Source: Lachnospiraceae bacterium (GTDB lineage: Bacteria > Bacteroidota > Bacteroidia > Bacteroidales > Muribaculaceae). From it: a DNA stretch of 64,000 nt. Shown here in pieces: positions 30,563 through 38,853 of this stretch. The stretch covers positions 1 through 64,000 of the forward strand of contig JAMPGZ010000005.1 of NCBI GenBank assembly GCA_023663655.1. The letters run 5' to 3'. The notes beneath the pieces were generated by a model. The model was not told the origin of the DNA. It did no database searches and worked only from the letters and a program-made list of their open reading frames with translations. The first letter of the stretch is position 1, and each line of letters starts with the position of its first letter. The position numbers and the translations under genes are program-made.

Positions 30563-30626
30563 TTTTTCATGGTATTAGATTTAAGGTAAAAAGATTATTC
30601 GTCGTGATGACGAGTAATTTTTTTTT
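30563..30626 (+). ncRNA. Short RNA or attenuated leader ending at an intrinsic terminator
   Basis: Starting about 7 bases after the promoter box, the transcript would contain GGTATTAGATTTAAGGTAAA (30571-30590) and then the stem ATTATTCGTC (30594-30603) / GACGAGTAAT (30609-30618) followed by nine T. All parts of a small terminated RNA are present in 64 bases. I have an impression that the GGTATTAGATTTAAGG element recurs in Bacteroidales genomes, but I cannot confirm it here. It could also be an attenuator for a longer RNA that reads on into the structured block. Confidence 0.5.
30594..30626 (+). terminator. Intrinsic terminator close to its promoter
   Basis: A 10-bp stem with one G-U pair, a 5-nt loop and a T9 run, only about 40 bases from the predicted transcription start. 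Confidence 0.7.
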
Positions 30627-30679
30627 ATTATCCTATCCGAAAATTCCCCCAAAAAGAAATAAACCGAAAGTATATAGTA

Positions 30680-31020
30680 ATACTGTCGGGGTTAAAAGTT
30701 TAAATACGGAATCCCCGCCGACAACGATGGCGGCTTCGTGTTGGTGGTCTGTGCACATTGATTAAAGGACCAATTTCAAGCAGTCTTTCAGGTCATCTCC
30801 TGAAACTTAGCGAAGTGTAACTTCGGGCGACTCCATCTGCTTCCGCTGTCGTTGTCGGTCGGGTTCTGCGGGTGAGGTGCCTGTCGGAGTACTCCAACGG
30901 ATCCGTGCATTCGCGGCGTGGCTCTCGGGGCTGACTGTAGCCGGCTGATGTCAGCGTCCTTCGGGCGTGTTGCCGTGATTATGGCGGAACCGTGACGGGA
31001 TTCCTCTCCCGCAGATTGAT
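30680..31020. other. GC-rich, hairpin-dense block: candidate structured RNA
   Basis: The block stands out from its AT-rich flanks and shows several exact stems: TTTCAGG/CCTGAAA (near 30787), CGAAGT/ACTTCG (near 30810), GCTGAC/GTCAGC (near 30930), CGGGA/TCCCG (near 30996), and a long-range near match CCGACAACGATGGCGG (near 30718) to CCGCTGTCGTTGTCGG (near 30846). No open frame looks like a protein. I looked for RNase P, tmRNA and SRP signatures and did not find them. Strand unknown: a consensus promoter lies to the left on plus, and a TATCTTTG box at 31036-31043 on minus. Confidence 0.4.
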
Positions 31021-31049
31021 ACCGTTATGTTTGGGCAAAGATAGTGAGG

Positions 31050-31200
31050 GTTTGTCGGGGATTTACCCACTTTTTATCCCCATGTGTCGATTTTTTTTTG
31101 TAACACAGGCTCGTCCCGTCCGGGACTCGTTTTTTTGTGGGTCGTCCCCCCCGACTTCGCTTGCTCAGTCGGGGATAAAAACGGATTCGTGCCTATCGGC
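31050..31200. other. Hairpin-rich intergenic DNA
   Basis: Contains GGGGAT/ATCCCC around 31057-31081, GTCCC/GGGAC near 31120, CCCCGACT/AGTCGGGG near 31150-31175 and GTGCC/GGCAC near 31190, and two T-runs (31091-31099 and 31131-31137). These may be terminators or extragenic palindromes. No gene is supported. Confidence 0.4.
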
Positions 31201-31262
31201 ACTTAGCTCATTTGGGTCTAGTCCGTTGGTGGACGACATTTTGACAGGGTAGTTCGTGGGAT

Positions 31263-31320
31263 GCGGTCTGCAGGACCGTGAGAGCTTAGCCCGGCATGTA
31301 GCGCCAGCGGAATGCCGGGT
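31263..31320 (-). repeat. Inverted partial copy of the 136-bp repeat
   Basis: Reads on the minus strand like the first about 58 bases of the tandem unit (ACCCGGCATTCCGCTGGCGC onwards, then a CGGTC/GACCG hairpin). It faces copy 1 across a 90-base spacer, so the two could form a large cruciform. The hairpin loop differs but the stem is kept. Confidence 0.75.
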
Positions 31321-31410
31321 CACAGATAGTATCTCCAAAATATATAGAGTTCCGGAGGAACGAGACAATTGTATCGCTCTTACAGAGCTTAATTTTAATT
31401 GTCGACCAAT

Positions 31411-31875
31411 TTACCCAGCATTCCGCTAGCGCTACATACTGGGCTAAGCTCTTGCGGTCATACTGACCGCTTCTTATACAACACAAACAATACGGAATCG
31501 ACTCACAACTCGATATAAACATACAACCCGGATTACCCGGCATTCTTTACCCGGCATTCCGCTGGCGCTACATACTGGGCTAAGCTCTTGCGGTCATACT
31601 GACCGCTTCTCATACAATACAAACAATACGGAATCGACTCACAACTCGATATAAACATACAACCCGGATTACCCGGCATTCTTTACCCGGCATTCCGCTG
31701 GCGCTACATACTGGGCTAAGCTCTTGCGGTCATACTGACCGCTTCTCATACAATACAAACAATACGGAATCGACTCGCAACATGGCATCAACATACAACC
31801 CGGATTACCCGGCATTCTTTACCCGGCATTTTGCTGACGCTACATACGGCTGATGTCTTGCGGTCATACTGACCG
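31411..31875 (+). repeat. Tandem repeat, 136-bp unit, three copies plus a partial fourth
   Basis: Copies start at 31411, 31547, 31683 and 31819 (partial, to about 31875), all spaced exactly 136 bases. Copies 1 and 2 differ at about four positions; copy 3 diverges in one short block (near 31776-31791). Each unit holds the hairpin GCGGTCA-TAC-TGACCGC and begins and ends with an ACCCGGCATT element. No protein frame runs through the array. It resembles an extragenic palindromic element amplified in tandem. Confidence 0.9.
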
Positions 31876-31965
31876 ATTTTATTGTTGGAAGTAGTATTTT
31901 ACGGAGTTAAGTTGAGTTGGTTTGCTTTTTGAGGGATATTGAGCTATTTGCAAGGGAAAATATGT

Positions 31966-31973
31966 TATATTTG
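31966..31973 (+). promoter_or_regulatory. Possible -7 box before a small RNA
   Basis: TATATTTG fits TAnnTTTG. The nearest upstream TTTG (31947-31950) is only 15 bases away rather than 19-20, so the promoter is uncertain. Confidence 0.35.
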
Positions 31974-31979
31974 CAGGAA

Positions 31980-32119
31980 AATAAAGCGGTTGTAGGTAGA
32001 GTGCATGATAGTTTGGAACGGAGCATTGTTGCCAGTGGCATCAACATGAGGGCGTCGACAACCCCGCTTACAATCGCGTAATTAAAATAACTTCAGGATT
32101 AATCCAGAAGTTATTTTTT
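31980..32119 (+). ncRNA. Candidate small RNA of about 140 nt
   Basis: Between the TATATTTG box and a strong terminator, the sequence can fold with outer pairing GCGGTTGT (31986-31993) to ACAACCCCGC (32058-32067, two-base bulge) and an inner GTTGCC/GGC..CAAC hairpin (near 32028-32045). The end is the hairpin AATAACTTC/GAAGTTATT with T6. It has no tRNA, SRP or known riboswitch signature that I recognise. The terminator may instead serve the decayed minus-strand gene beside it. Confidence 0.4.
32086..32119. terminator. Strong hairpin terminator, usable in both directions
   Basis: Stem AATAACTTC (32086-32094) / GAAGTTATT (32107-32115) with the palindrome GGATTAATCC in the loop, flanked by a T-run on plus (32114-32119) and by TTTTAATT on minus. 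Confidence 0.7.
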
Positions 32120-32124
32120 ATATT

Positions 32125-32205
32125 TTATTTCATAAACTTCATTATTTCTTTGAATATTTCAGGTGTCATATCGGAAGCTGATTGGTGGGCGTTAATTTTG
32201 TAGGC
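32125..32205 (-). pseudogene. C-terminal remnant of a lost gene
   Basis: The minus strand reads 26 sense codons, ending ..QSASDMTPEIFKEIMKFMK and then TAA, directly before a terminator. Codons and composition look like a real protein end. Just upstream an in-frame TGA (32206-32208) stops the frame and no larger gene continues. The sequence vaguely recalls the last helix of an alpha/beta hydrolase, but it is too short to assign. It may also be chance. Confidence 0.35.
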
Positions 32206-32223
32206 TCATGCGAAAAAGCTAAA

Positions 32224-32253
32224 TTTGCCATCGGTTTTGAACCGTATGGCAAA
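32224..32253. other. Hairpin upstream of the M16 peptidase gene
   Basis: Perfect outer stem TTTGCCAT (32224-32231) / ATGGCAAA (32246-32253) with an inner GGTT/AACC. It lies 44 bases before the start at 32298. It has no adjacent T-run on plus; on minus the flank is T-rich. The role is unclear (operator, leader hairpin or terminator). Confidence 0.4.
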
Positions 32254-32297
32254 CGATAAAGAGTAATATTCTTTTTACTTGATTATTTTTCATAGGA

Positions 32298-33524
32298 ATG
32301 GCAACACCTCTAAATATATATCATACATTGAACAATGGGCTCCGTGTGGTCCACCGCCACTCTGACTCGCCGGTAGAATACTGTGGACTTGCCGTGAGAG
32401 CCGGAAGCCGCAATGAGGCTCCTGAGGAATACGGGCTCGCTCACTTTGTGGAGCATACCATATTCAAAGGCACGCAGAAGCGTAAATCCTGGCACATTAT
32501 AAATAGGATGGAATCGGTGGGTGGCGAATTGAATGCCTACACTTCGGAGGAGGTGACAATGGTGTATTCAGCATTTCCCAAAGGAAACGCCGAAAGATGC
32601 GTGGAACTGATATCCGATCTTATTGCCAACTCTCGATTTCCGCAAAATGAGATAGATAAGGAGCGAGAAGTGGTGCTTGATGAAGTGGCTTCCTATCTCG
32701 ACACTCCTGCCGATGCTATATTTGACGAATTCAACGACCTTATTTTTGCAGGATCATCTTTGGGGCACAATATCCTTGGGACCGAAAAGACCATCAGCAG
32801 TTTCTCTCCCGAGATATGCCGGAACTTCCTGTCACGATACTACACGCCCGGCAACATGGTTCTGTTCTATATGGGTCCCATGAGCGACAGCAGATTCATA
32901 AAGCTCGCTGAAAAGCATCTGGGAGCACTCGATCACCTTTCCAACATAACCCCTCCCACCCCTCCTGCCGAGGTGAAACCGTTCAACATCTCACGCCGCC
33001 TCGACACACACCAAAGTCATACTGTGGTCGGGACAAGAATTCCTGGCATGTATGACGACTCGCGTCATGCTTACGCTCTTCTTACCAATATAATAGGCGG
33101 TCCGTGCATGAATTCATTGCTGAATATAGCACTCAGGGAACGTCACGGATATGTCTATTCAGTCGATGCATATTCATCGATGTTCACCGACTGCGGACTT
33201 TTCACGGTATATTTCGGTTGCGACGACAACCATGTGAAACGGTGCTTAAAACTCATTTTCGAGACATTTGACCGACTCGCTTCAACGCCGCTTAATCCAA
33301 AGGCTTTACAGGCATCAAAAAAGCAATATTTAGGACAGACCATCGTAGCCGGAGAAAACCGCGAGCAACTTGCCTTGTCGATAGGCAGAGCCACTCTGTT
33401 TTACGGTCATGCAATATCAGCCAATGAAGTGATCGAACGCATCAACTCCATTTCCGCAGAAGAATTACGCAGCGCGGCAGAACGATTACGACCTGAGCTA
33501 TGCTCAACCCTTACATTCGCATAA
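32298..33524 (+). CDS. M16-family zinc metallopeptidase
   Basis: 408 residues. The inverted zinc motif HFVEH is at residues 49-53, with the third ligand expected in EREVVLDEVASY (near 126). The C-terminal M16 domain includes RERHGYVYSVDAYSS (near 278), the conserved R...Y substrate-binding pair. This is a complete two-domain, PqqL/mitochondrial-processing-peptidase-like protein of normal length. No signal peptide is seen, so it is cytoplasmic. It is 22 bp before crcB. Confidence 0.92.
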   Translation: MATPLNIYHTLNNGLRVVHRHSDSPVEYCGLAVRAGSRNEAPEEYGLAHFVEHTIFKGTQKRKSWHIINRMESVGGELNAYTSEEVTMVYSAFPKGNAERCVELISDLIANSRFPQNEIDKEREVVLDEVASYLDTPADAIFDEFNDLIFAGSSLGHNILGTEKTISSFSPEICRNFLSRYYTPGNMVLFYMGPMSDSRFIKLAEKHLGALDHLSNITPPTPPAEVKPFNISRRLDTHQSHTVVGTRIPGMYDDSRHAYALLTNIIGGPCMNSLLNIALRERHGYVYSVDAYSSMFTDCGLFTVYFGCDDNHVKRCLKLIFETFDRLASTPLNPKALQASKKQYLGQTIVAGENREQLALSIGRATLFYGHAISANEVIERINSISAEELRSAAERLRPELCSTLTFA

Positions 33525-33546
33525 CCTCCATCCCAACAACTATAAT

Positions 33547-33918
33547 ATGCTAAAAACAATCGCTCTCATAGGCATAGGCAGCTGCTTAGGCGGAATTGCA
33601 AGATACGGAGTAACCAAAACCGCCACCCACATAATAGGCATACAATCAATGTGGGGCACATTTGCGGCGAATATGCTTGGATGCTTGCTGATCGGGATTT
33701 TCTACGGCATATTTGAGCGCCACAATATGATCGGCGAACACTGGAGGCTGCTGTTCACTGTCGGTTTCTGTGGCGGCTTCACCACATTTTCCACATTCAT
33801 CCACGAGAATTACTCCATCTTTTCCGACGGACGTTTTCTTCATGCCGCACTTTACACTGCGGTAAGCCTTTTCTTAGGTTTAATTATGGTTTATCTCGGT
33901 CATTTAATGACCCGCTAA
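33547..33918 (+). CDS. crcB: Fluoride exporter CrcB (Fluc)
   Basis: 123 residues with four membrane helices. Family motifs are clear: GGIARYGVT near the N-terminus, GTFAANMLGCLLIGI (the conserved Asn) and GFCGGFTTFSTF (the Phe box and sodium site). It works as a dual-topology dimer that lets fluoride out of the cell. It sits 22 bp after the M16 gene. No fluoride riboswitch is evident. Confidence 0.94.
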   Translation: MLKTIALIGIGSCLGGIARYGVTKTATHIIGIQSMWGTFAANMLGCLLIGIFYGIFERHNMIGEHWRLLFTVGFCGGFTTFSTFIHENYSIFSDGRFLHAALYTAVSLFLGLIMVYLGHLMTR

Positions 33919-33935
33919 ATTTTTTCACTTAAATA

Positions 33936-33967
33936 TTTGCACATTCAATTTATTAAACATACCTTTG
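33936..33967 (+). promoter_or_regulatory. Promoter of the 968-residue outer membrane protein gene
   Basis: TTTG (33936-33939), a 20-base spacer, TACCTTTG (33960-33967). This matches the consensus exactly and gives a leader of about 40 nt. Confidence 0.75.
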
Positions 33968-34015
33968 CATTATCCCCCCCCACATACGATTTATTAACCA
34001 AATAAAGCAAAGACC

Positions 34016-36922
34016 ATGAAGCGAAACTCGTGGGGATTAATCATTACATTCCTTGCCATTCTTGCCGCATTGCCGGCATTTTCACAATCCGACAACAGCT
34101 TATATCTCAGAGGGCGTGTAAGAGACGCCGTGACAAAAGATGATCTTATCAACGCAAAGATTATCCGCTATGATGTCAACGGAAATGCCACCGACACCAT
34201 AACAGCCAACGGAAGAACCTACCGCAACGGCGAAATGATTGAAAATGCCTCATTCTGGATGCGGGTAGAACGAAAGGATTCAGTCTACACTTTCGACGTG
34301 ACTTATCCCGGCTATAAGACAGAAACAGTAGTATTTCCGGTAACAAATGTTGGTAAGCGGGAAGAGAACCGCGAGATTCCGGTAATATTTCTTGAACGAG
34401 CAGCAAAAAAACTTGACAATGTCACTGTCACCGCATCCAAAGTGAAATTTTACAACCGTGGAGACACGCTGGTTTTCAACGCTGACGCATTCCAGCTCGC
34501 CGAGGGTTCGATGCTCGACGCCCTCATAGCCCAACTTCCCGGTGTCGAGATAAAAGACGGAGGTCAAATCTATGTCAATGGCGAATTTGTGGAAACACTT
34601 CTCCTCAACGGAAAAGACTTCTTCAAGGGCGACAACAAAATAATGCTTGACAATATCGGTGCCTACACCGTTAAAAACGTAGAGGTGTACAAAGGACAGA
34701 CCGACAAGGAAAAATGGGAAAATGATCCGACGGTAGAAAAGCACCTCACCATGAATGTAAAACTAAAGAAGGAGTACAGCATGGGCTGGATAATCAATGC
34801 TCAAGCTGCCGGAGGAACAAAGGACCGATACCTCGGCAGACTGTTTGCCTCATGGTTCACCCCCACCACCAACATCACCATATTGGGGAATGCCAACAAC
34901 CTAAACGACAACCGCCAACCGGGGAAAAACGACTCATGGACCCCCGAGATGCTCCCGACAGGAACCAGAACCTACAAAATGGCATCAATGAACTACGATT
35001 ATCAAAGTCCCGACGAGAACCGCAAGTTCAACGGATATGTCAAATTTGAAGGCAACTCCAACAACAGCCTCACCACCACCAACCGCACCAACTTCTTTGC
35101 CTCAGGCGACACCTACGACAATTCCTTCTCCCGCAGGAAGAACAACGACATAAAACTGGAAACCAGAAATTATGGATCATTACGCAATCCCCGATGGTAC
35201 TGGTGGCACATGGTGCTCGCCCGCTACATGAAGAGCGACAACAAGTCGTCGTCCATATCGGCATCATTCAACCGTGAGCAGACCGATATTACAGCAAAAG
35301 TCCTCGAAGCCATCTACAGCGACGGCTCGCCAGAGCTTCTTGACGCAGTGATCAACCGCTCGATATCGAAATCAGAGACCAGCAGCCAAAACTGGGAAGT
35401 ACAATTCTATCCTGACTTTCAAGTGCGCATTCCCGGCACAAACGACCGTCTGCAATTCCAGCTCGGAGTGAAATACCAGGACCGCCGCGACGAGGAGTGG
35501 CACGACTACAACATCAATTACGGTGCCGACCCGAAGCCCGCAGAACTGAGAAGGCAATATTTTGACAACTCTCCCATAAGAACCCTCACCCTTGACGGGA
35601 CCACAAGCTATTACGCCACGTTCCGATCATTCAGAATAGGACTCTCCTATAGCTACCGCTTCTTGAGCAGAGACAGAAATTCATCAATGTATGCGCTCGA
35701 CCAGCTCGCCGACATGGGCATATTCGGCACTCTTCCCACCGGATATCAATCCACATTTGACCCTTCCAACAGCTATACATCACGCACTATCGAGAACAAG
35801 CATGAAATCAGCCCCTCGATAGGCTGGGCTAAAACATCCAAGAAGTATAATGCATTCATCAGCTTTGCTCCGGTATTCTCAATCATACACCAAAACCTCG
35901 ACTACAAGCGCAACAACCATGCATATCCGGTGAAACGCACCTCATTTCTTGCATCATCAGGGCGATACAATCTATCGGCGAGGGTAGACTTAGCTCCCAA
36001 ATATGAGAACCGCCGCACGATGTCGGAACACTCACTGCAATACAATCTCAAATTTGACACCAAGACCCCCAACCTGATGCACCTCATCGATATCGTGGAC
36101 GACAACAACCCGCTTAACATATCGTTGGGCAATCCCGATCTGAAAAGCGCCTTCACAATGAGCCATGACCTGTCATGGAGATTTTCTCCGAGAGGAAAGC
36201 ATCTTAATAACAATCTCAAGCTATCCTACGAGACTACATACGACGCCCTCGTGCGCGGCTACACCTACAATACCTCGACCGGTGTGCGTCATAACCGCAC
36301 ATACAACGTGGACGGCAACAATTCATTTTCAGCATCCAACTATTTCAACATCCAGTTCGGTTCCAAAGAGCAATTCACATTCTCCTCATCGACCACCGAG
36401 CGCATCATGAAATATGCCGACATGATCGGAGTGAACCAGAAAGAACCCACAAAATCAAGCGTGAGCTCCAACCTTTTCACTCAAGGGCTCTCAATCGCAT
36501 GGCAAATAGGGAAACAACAGCTCAGGCTCAGCGGCAGCGGCACACACCGCCACACCTCATCGTCACGCGAGGATTTCCGCACAATCAATGCCAACCATTT
36601 CCAATACGGCATTATCGGAAATTTCCGTCTCCCGGCAGGATTCGGCATAAACACTGACTTCATGCTATACACCCGCGACGGTTACGGATCGAAAGAACTC
36701 GACACGACCGACATGATATGGAATATGCAACTGAGCTACACTCCAAAGGGCGGCCACTGGGTATTCATGATCGACAGTTTCGACATCCTTCACCAGCTAT
36801 CCAATGTAAACTACGCCGTCAACGCCTCAGGCCGCACCGTCAGCTACACCAACGCTCTTCCGCGATATGTGATGCTCTCGGCTCAATACCGGCTCAACCT
36901 ACAGCCAAAAAAGCGCAAATAG
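34016..36922 (+). CDS. Outer membrane beta-barrel protein, TonB-receptor-like
   Basis: 968 residues. Signal peptide about 1-23 (ends PAFSQSD). A carboxypeptidase-regulatory-like beta domain (YLRGRVRDAVTKDDLINAKI, about 28-125) is followed by a plug-like region (LDALIAQLPGVEIKDGG, KDFFKGDNKIMLDNI, near 165-220) and a long barrel of alternating aromatic strands. This is the outer membrane beta-barrel family common in Bacteroidetes. There is no SusD partner and the substrate is unknown. The C-terminus is Lys/Arg-rich (LQPKKRK) rather than ending in an aromatic residue. Confidence 0.88.
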   Translation: MKRNSWGLIITFLAILAALPAFSQSDNSLYLRGRVRDAVTKDDLINAKIIRYDVNGNATDTITANGRTYRNGEMIENASFWMRVERKDSVYTFDVTYPGYKTETVVFPVTNVGKREENREIPVIFLERAAKKLDNVTVTASKVKFYNRGDTLVFNADAFQLAEGSMLDALIAQLPGVEIKDGGQIYVNGEFVETLLLNGKDFFKGDNKIMLDNIGAYTVKNVEVYKGQTDKEKWENDPTVEKHLTMNVKLKKEYSMGWIINAQAAGGTKDRYLGRLFASWFTPTTNITILGNANNLNDNRQPGKNDSWTPEMLPTGTRTYKMASMNYDYQSPDENRKFNGYVKFEGNSNNSLTTTNRTNFFASGDTYDNSFSRRKNNDIKLETRNYGSLRNPRWYWWHMVLARYMKSDNKSSSISASFNREQTDITAKVLEAIYSDGSPELLDAVINRSISKSETSSQNWEVQFYPDFQVRIPGTNDRLQFQLGVKYQDRRDEEWHDYNINYGADPKPAELRRQYFDNSPIRTLTLDGTTSYYATFRSFRIGLSYSYRFLSRDRNSSMYALDQLADMGIFGTLPTGYQSTFDPSNSYTSRTIENKHEISPSIGWAKTSKKYNAFISFAPVFSIIHQNLDYKRNNHAYPVKRTSFLASSGRYNLSARVDLAPKYENRRTMSEHSLQYNLKFDTKTPNLMHLIDIVDDNNPLNISLGNPDLKSAFTMSHDLSWRFSPRGKHLNNNLKLSYETTYDALVRGYTYNTSTGVRHNRTYNVDGNNSFSASNYFNIQFGSKEQFTFSSSTTERIMKYADMIGVNQKEPTKSSVSSNLFTQGLSIAWQIGKQQLRLSGSGTHRHTSSSREDFRTINANHFQYGIIGNFRLPAGFGINTDFMLYTRDGYGSKELDTTDMIWNMQLSYTPKGGHWVFMIDSFDILHQLSNVNYAVNASGRTVSYTNALPRYVMLSAQYRLNLQPKKRK

Positions 36923-37004
36923 CAGGATTTTCCATCAAAAATATCTCCGATTTGACATATTTTAGCTAACTTAGCACATATATTAGGTGTTAATTTGCAG
37001 AGAT

Positions 37005-37994
37005 ATGAAAATCGGAGATATTGATTTAGGAACACGTCCGGTGATGCTTGCCCCGATGGAGGATGTCACCGACCACTCTTTCCGGCTCATTTGCAAGGAG
37101 CAGGGAGCCGACATGGTTTATACTGAATTTGTATCAGCCGACGCTCTGATCAGAAACATCGCCGCGACCACCCGCAAGCTCCACATAAACCCGCAGGAAC
37201 GCCCCACCGCAATACAGATATACGGCAGGGAGATCGAACCGATGGTCGAAGCCGCTAAAATAGTGGAACAGGCTAAACCCGACATACTCGACATAAATTT
37301 CGGCTGCCCCGTGAAAAAAGTCGCCGGAAAAGGCGCCGGAGCGGGAATGCTACGCGATATCCCAAAGATGCTCGAAATAACCAAGGCTGTGGTAAACGCG
37401 GTCAATATACCCGTGACAGTCAAAACCCGCCTCGGTTGGGACCATGAATCAAAGATAATCGTGACACTTGCCGAGCAGCTTCAGGACTGCGGCATACAGG
37501 CGCTCACCGTACATGGCCGCACGCGCTCACAGATGTACACCGGCGATGCCGACTGGGAGATGATAGCCCGGGTGAAAGAGAATCCACGATTGACCATACC
37601 GCTTATAGGCAACGGCGACATCACCACGCCTGAAAAAGCTGAAGAGGCATTCTCACGCTATGGCGTAGACGGTGTCATGGTGGGCAGAGCATCGATAGGA
37701 GCGCCCTGGATATTCCGCGAAATAAAAAATCACCTTGAAGGCAACTCTTCGGAAGGATTGTCATTATCCGACAAGTTCTCACTGCTGCGCAGGCAGATCA
37801 CCGAAAGCATCGGAAATATCGACGAATACAGAGGCATTCTGCACATACGCCGACACCTTGCCGCATCACCTTTGTTCAAGGGAATACCCCATTTCCGCGA
37901 CACGCGCGTGGCGATGCTGAGAGCCGAAACCTGGGACGAACTTGACAAGATTCTGTCAAACATAGAACATAATATTTTACCACAATTCAATTAA
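37005..37994 (+). CDS. dusB: tRNA-dihydrouridine synthase (DusB type)
   Basis: 329 residues from the ATG at 37005; a GTG six codons upstream (36987) is in frame but less likely. FMN-dependent reduction of uridines in tRNA. The TIM-barrel motifs are intact: LAPMEDVTDHSFR, the catalytic-Cys segment DINFGCPVKKVAGKGAGAG, TVKTRLGWD, TVHGRTRSQMY, and GNGDITTPEKAEE with VDGVMVGRAS for FMN binding. It lies about 80 bp after the beta-barrel gene and 18 bp before the first DUF2807 gene. Confidence 0.93.
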   Translation: MKIGDIDLGTRPVMLAPMEDVTDHSFRLICKEQGADMVYTEFVSADALIRNIAATTRKLHINPQERPTAIQIYGREIEPMVEAAKIVEQAKPDILDINFGCPVKKVAGKGAGAGMLRDIPKMLEITKAVVNAVNIPVTVKTRLGWDHESKIIVTLAEQLQDCGIQALTVHGRTRSQMYTGDADWEMIARVKENPRLTIPLIGNGDITTPEKAEEAFSRYGVDGVMVGRASIGAPWIFREIKNHLEGNSSEGLSLSDKFSLLRRQITESIGNIDEYRGILHIRRHLAASPLFKGIPHFRDTRVAMLRAETWDELDKILSNIEHNILPQFN

Positions 37995-38012
37995 TTCAGT
38001 TACGTAGACACA

Positions 38013-38846
38013 ATGAAAACTGCACTTATTACAATCGCACTATTGGCAACCGCAATATCAGCCAACTCCCGCGAGCACATCAAGCTCGACATGGGCAAAG
38101 AATTCTCCGGAATAAAAACATCGGCTCCCGTTGACATATACCTGTGCAACAAAGCCGATTCAGCCGGTTTTGTCACCTACGACATAGATCCATCGATCAA
38201 CGACATCCTGAAGATTGAAGTCATCGACAAAACCCTCACTTTCTCCCTCGAAAACAATAACCGCGAGGTGATGAATGATTTTTTCAAGAAAGTTTCGACC
38301 GTGAAAGTCTACCTTCCGGTGCCGTTGGAGAATATCACCCTTTCTGGAGCAGGCGACATTGATGCCGCATCATCACTTTCCCTTGCCGACAATGTAAACA
38401 TCAAAATCTCGGGAGCGGGTGACATTGAGATGGAACAGGTCAAGACAGGAACTCTCGACCTCTCCATAACAGGAGTAGGCGACATCGAAATTGACGGACT
38501 CACGACAGAAACCGCCGACATCAATGTGAGCGGAGCAGGCGACATTAAAATCAAGCATCTCGTAGCACAAAGCGCCGATATCACAGTGACCGGATCGGGC
38601 GATGTGAAAATCGACGGACAGTGCAAAGCTGCCTACATGATCGTTTCAGGCGCCGGCGACATATCCTGCCGCAAACTGATAGCCGATCTCGCCACAGCCA
38701 AGGTGTCGGGAAGCGGTGACATAAGCTGCTATGCTTCAGAAATGGCAACGGCAACCTGTTCGGGCGTCGGCGACATCGATATATACGGCGAACCGGCTAC
38801 AGCTAAAATATCCGGGAAAAAAGACAATATAAACATTATAAAATAA
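38013..38846 (+). CDS. DUF2807-type exported protein with eight GDI repeats
   Basis: 277 residues with a signal peptide (about 1-20). From about residue 108 to 262 the motif SGAGDI or a close variant recurs eight times at about 20-residue spacing (LSGAGDIDAA, ISGAGDIEME, ITGVGDIEID, VSGAGDIKIK, VTGSGDVKID, VSGAGDISCR, VSGSGDISCY, CSGVGDIDIY). This fits the right-handed beta-helix of the putative auto-transporter adhesin, head GIN domain family. The function is unknown. It is followed after 7 bp by a diverged paralogue. Confidence 0.88.
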   Translation: MKTALITIALLATAISANSREHIKLDMGKEFSGIKTSAPVDIYLCNKADSAGFVTYDIDPSINDILKIEVIDKTLTFSLENNNREVMNDFFKKVSTVKVYLPVPLENITLSGAGDIDAASSLSLADNVNIKISGAGDIEMEQVKTGTLDLSITGVGDIEIDGLTTETADINVSGAGDIKIKHLVAQSADITVTGSGDVKIDGQCKAAYMIVSGAGDISCRKLIADLATAKVSGSGDISCYASEMATATCSGVGDIDIYGEPATAKISGKKDNINIIK

Positions 38847-38853
38847 ATCGGTT

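Noticed and set aside
30680-31020. RNase P RNA, tmRNA or SRP RNA
   Set aside because: The conserved core sequences of these RNAs (for example the GAGGAAAGTCC element or a tag reading frame) were not found on either strand.
30992-31252. 86-codon open frame in the gene-free region
   Set aside because: Composition is not protein-like, it crosses T-runs and hairpins, and it begins inside the structured block.
31286-31543. 85-codon minus-strand frame across the repeat array
   Set aside because: It follows the repeat DNA and does not continue through all copies; no domain is seen.
31411-31875. CRISPR array
   Set aside because: The repeated unit is 136 bp with no short-repeat/unique-spacer alternation, and no cas genes are near.
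31986-32067. tRNA
   Set aside because: It begins a little like a tRNA (GCGGTTGTAGGTAGAG), but no anticodon stem or T-arm follows.
32298-33918. Fluoride riboswitch before the crcB region
   Set aside because: No leader with the conserved core was recognised; crcB follows the M16 gene by 22 bp.
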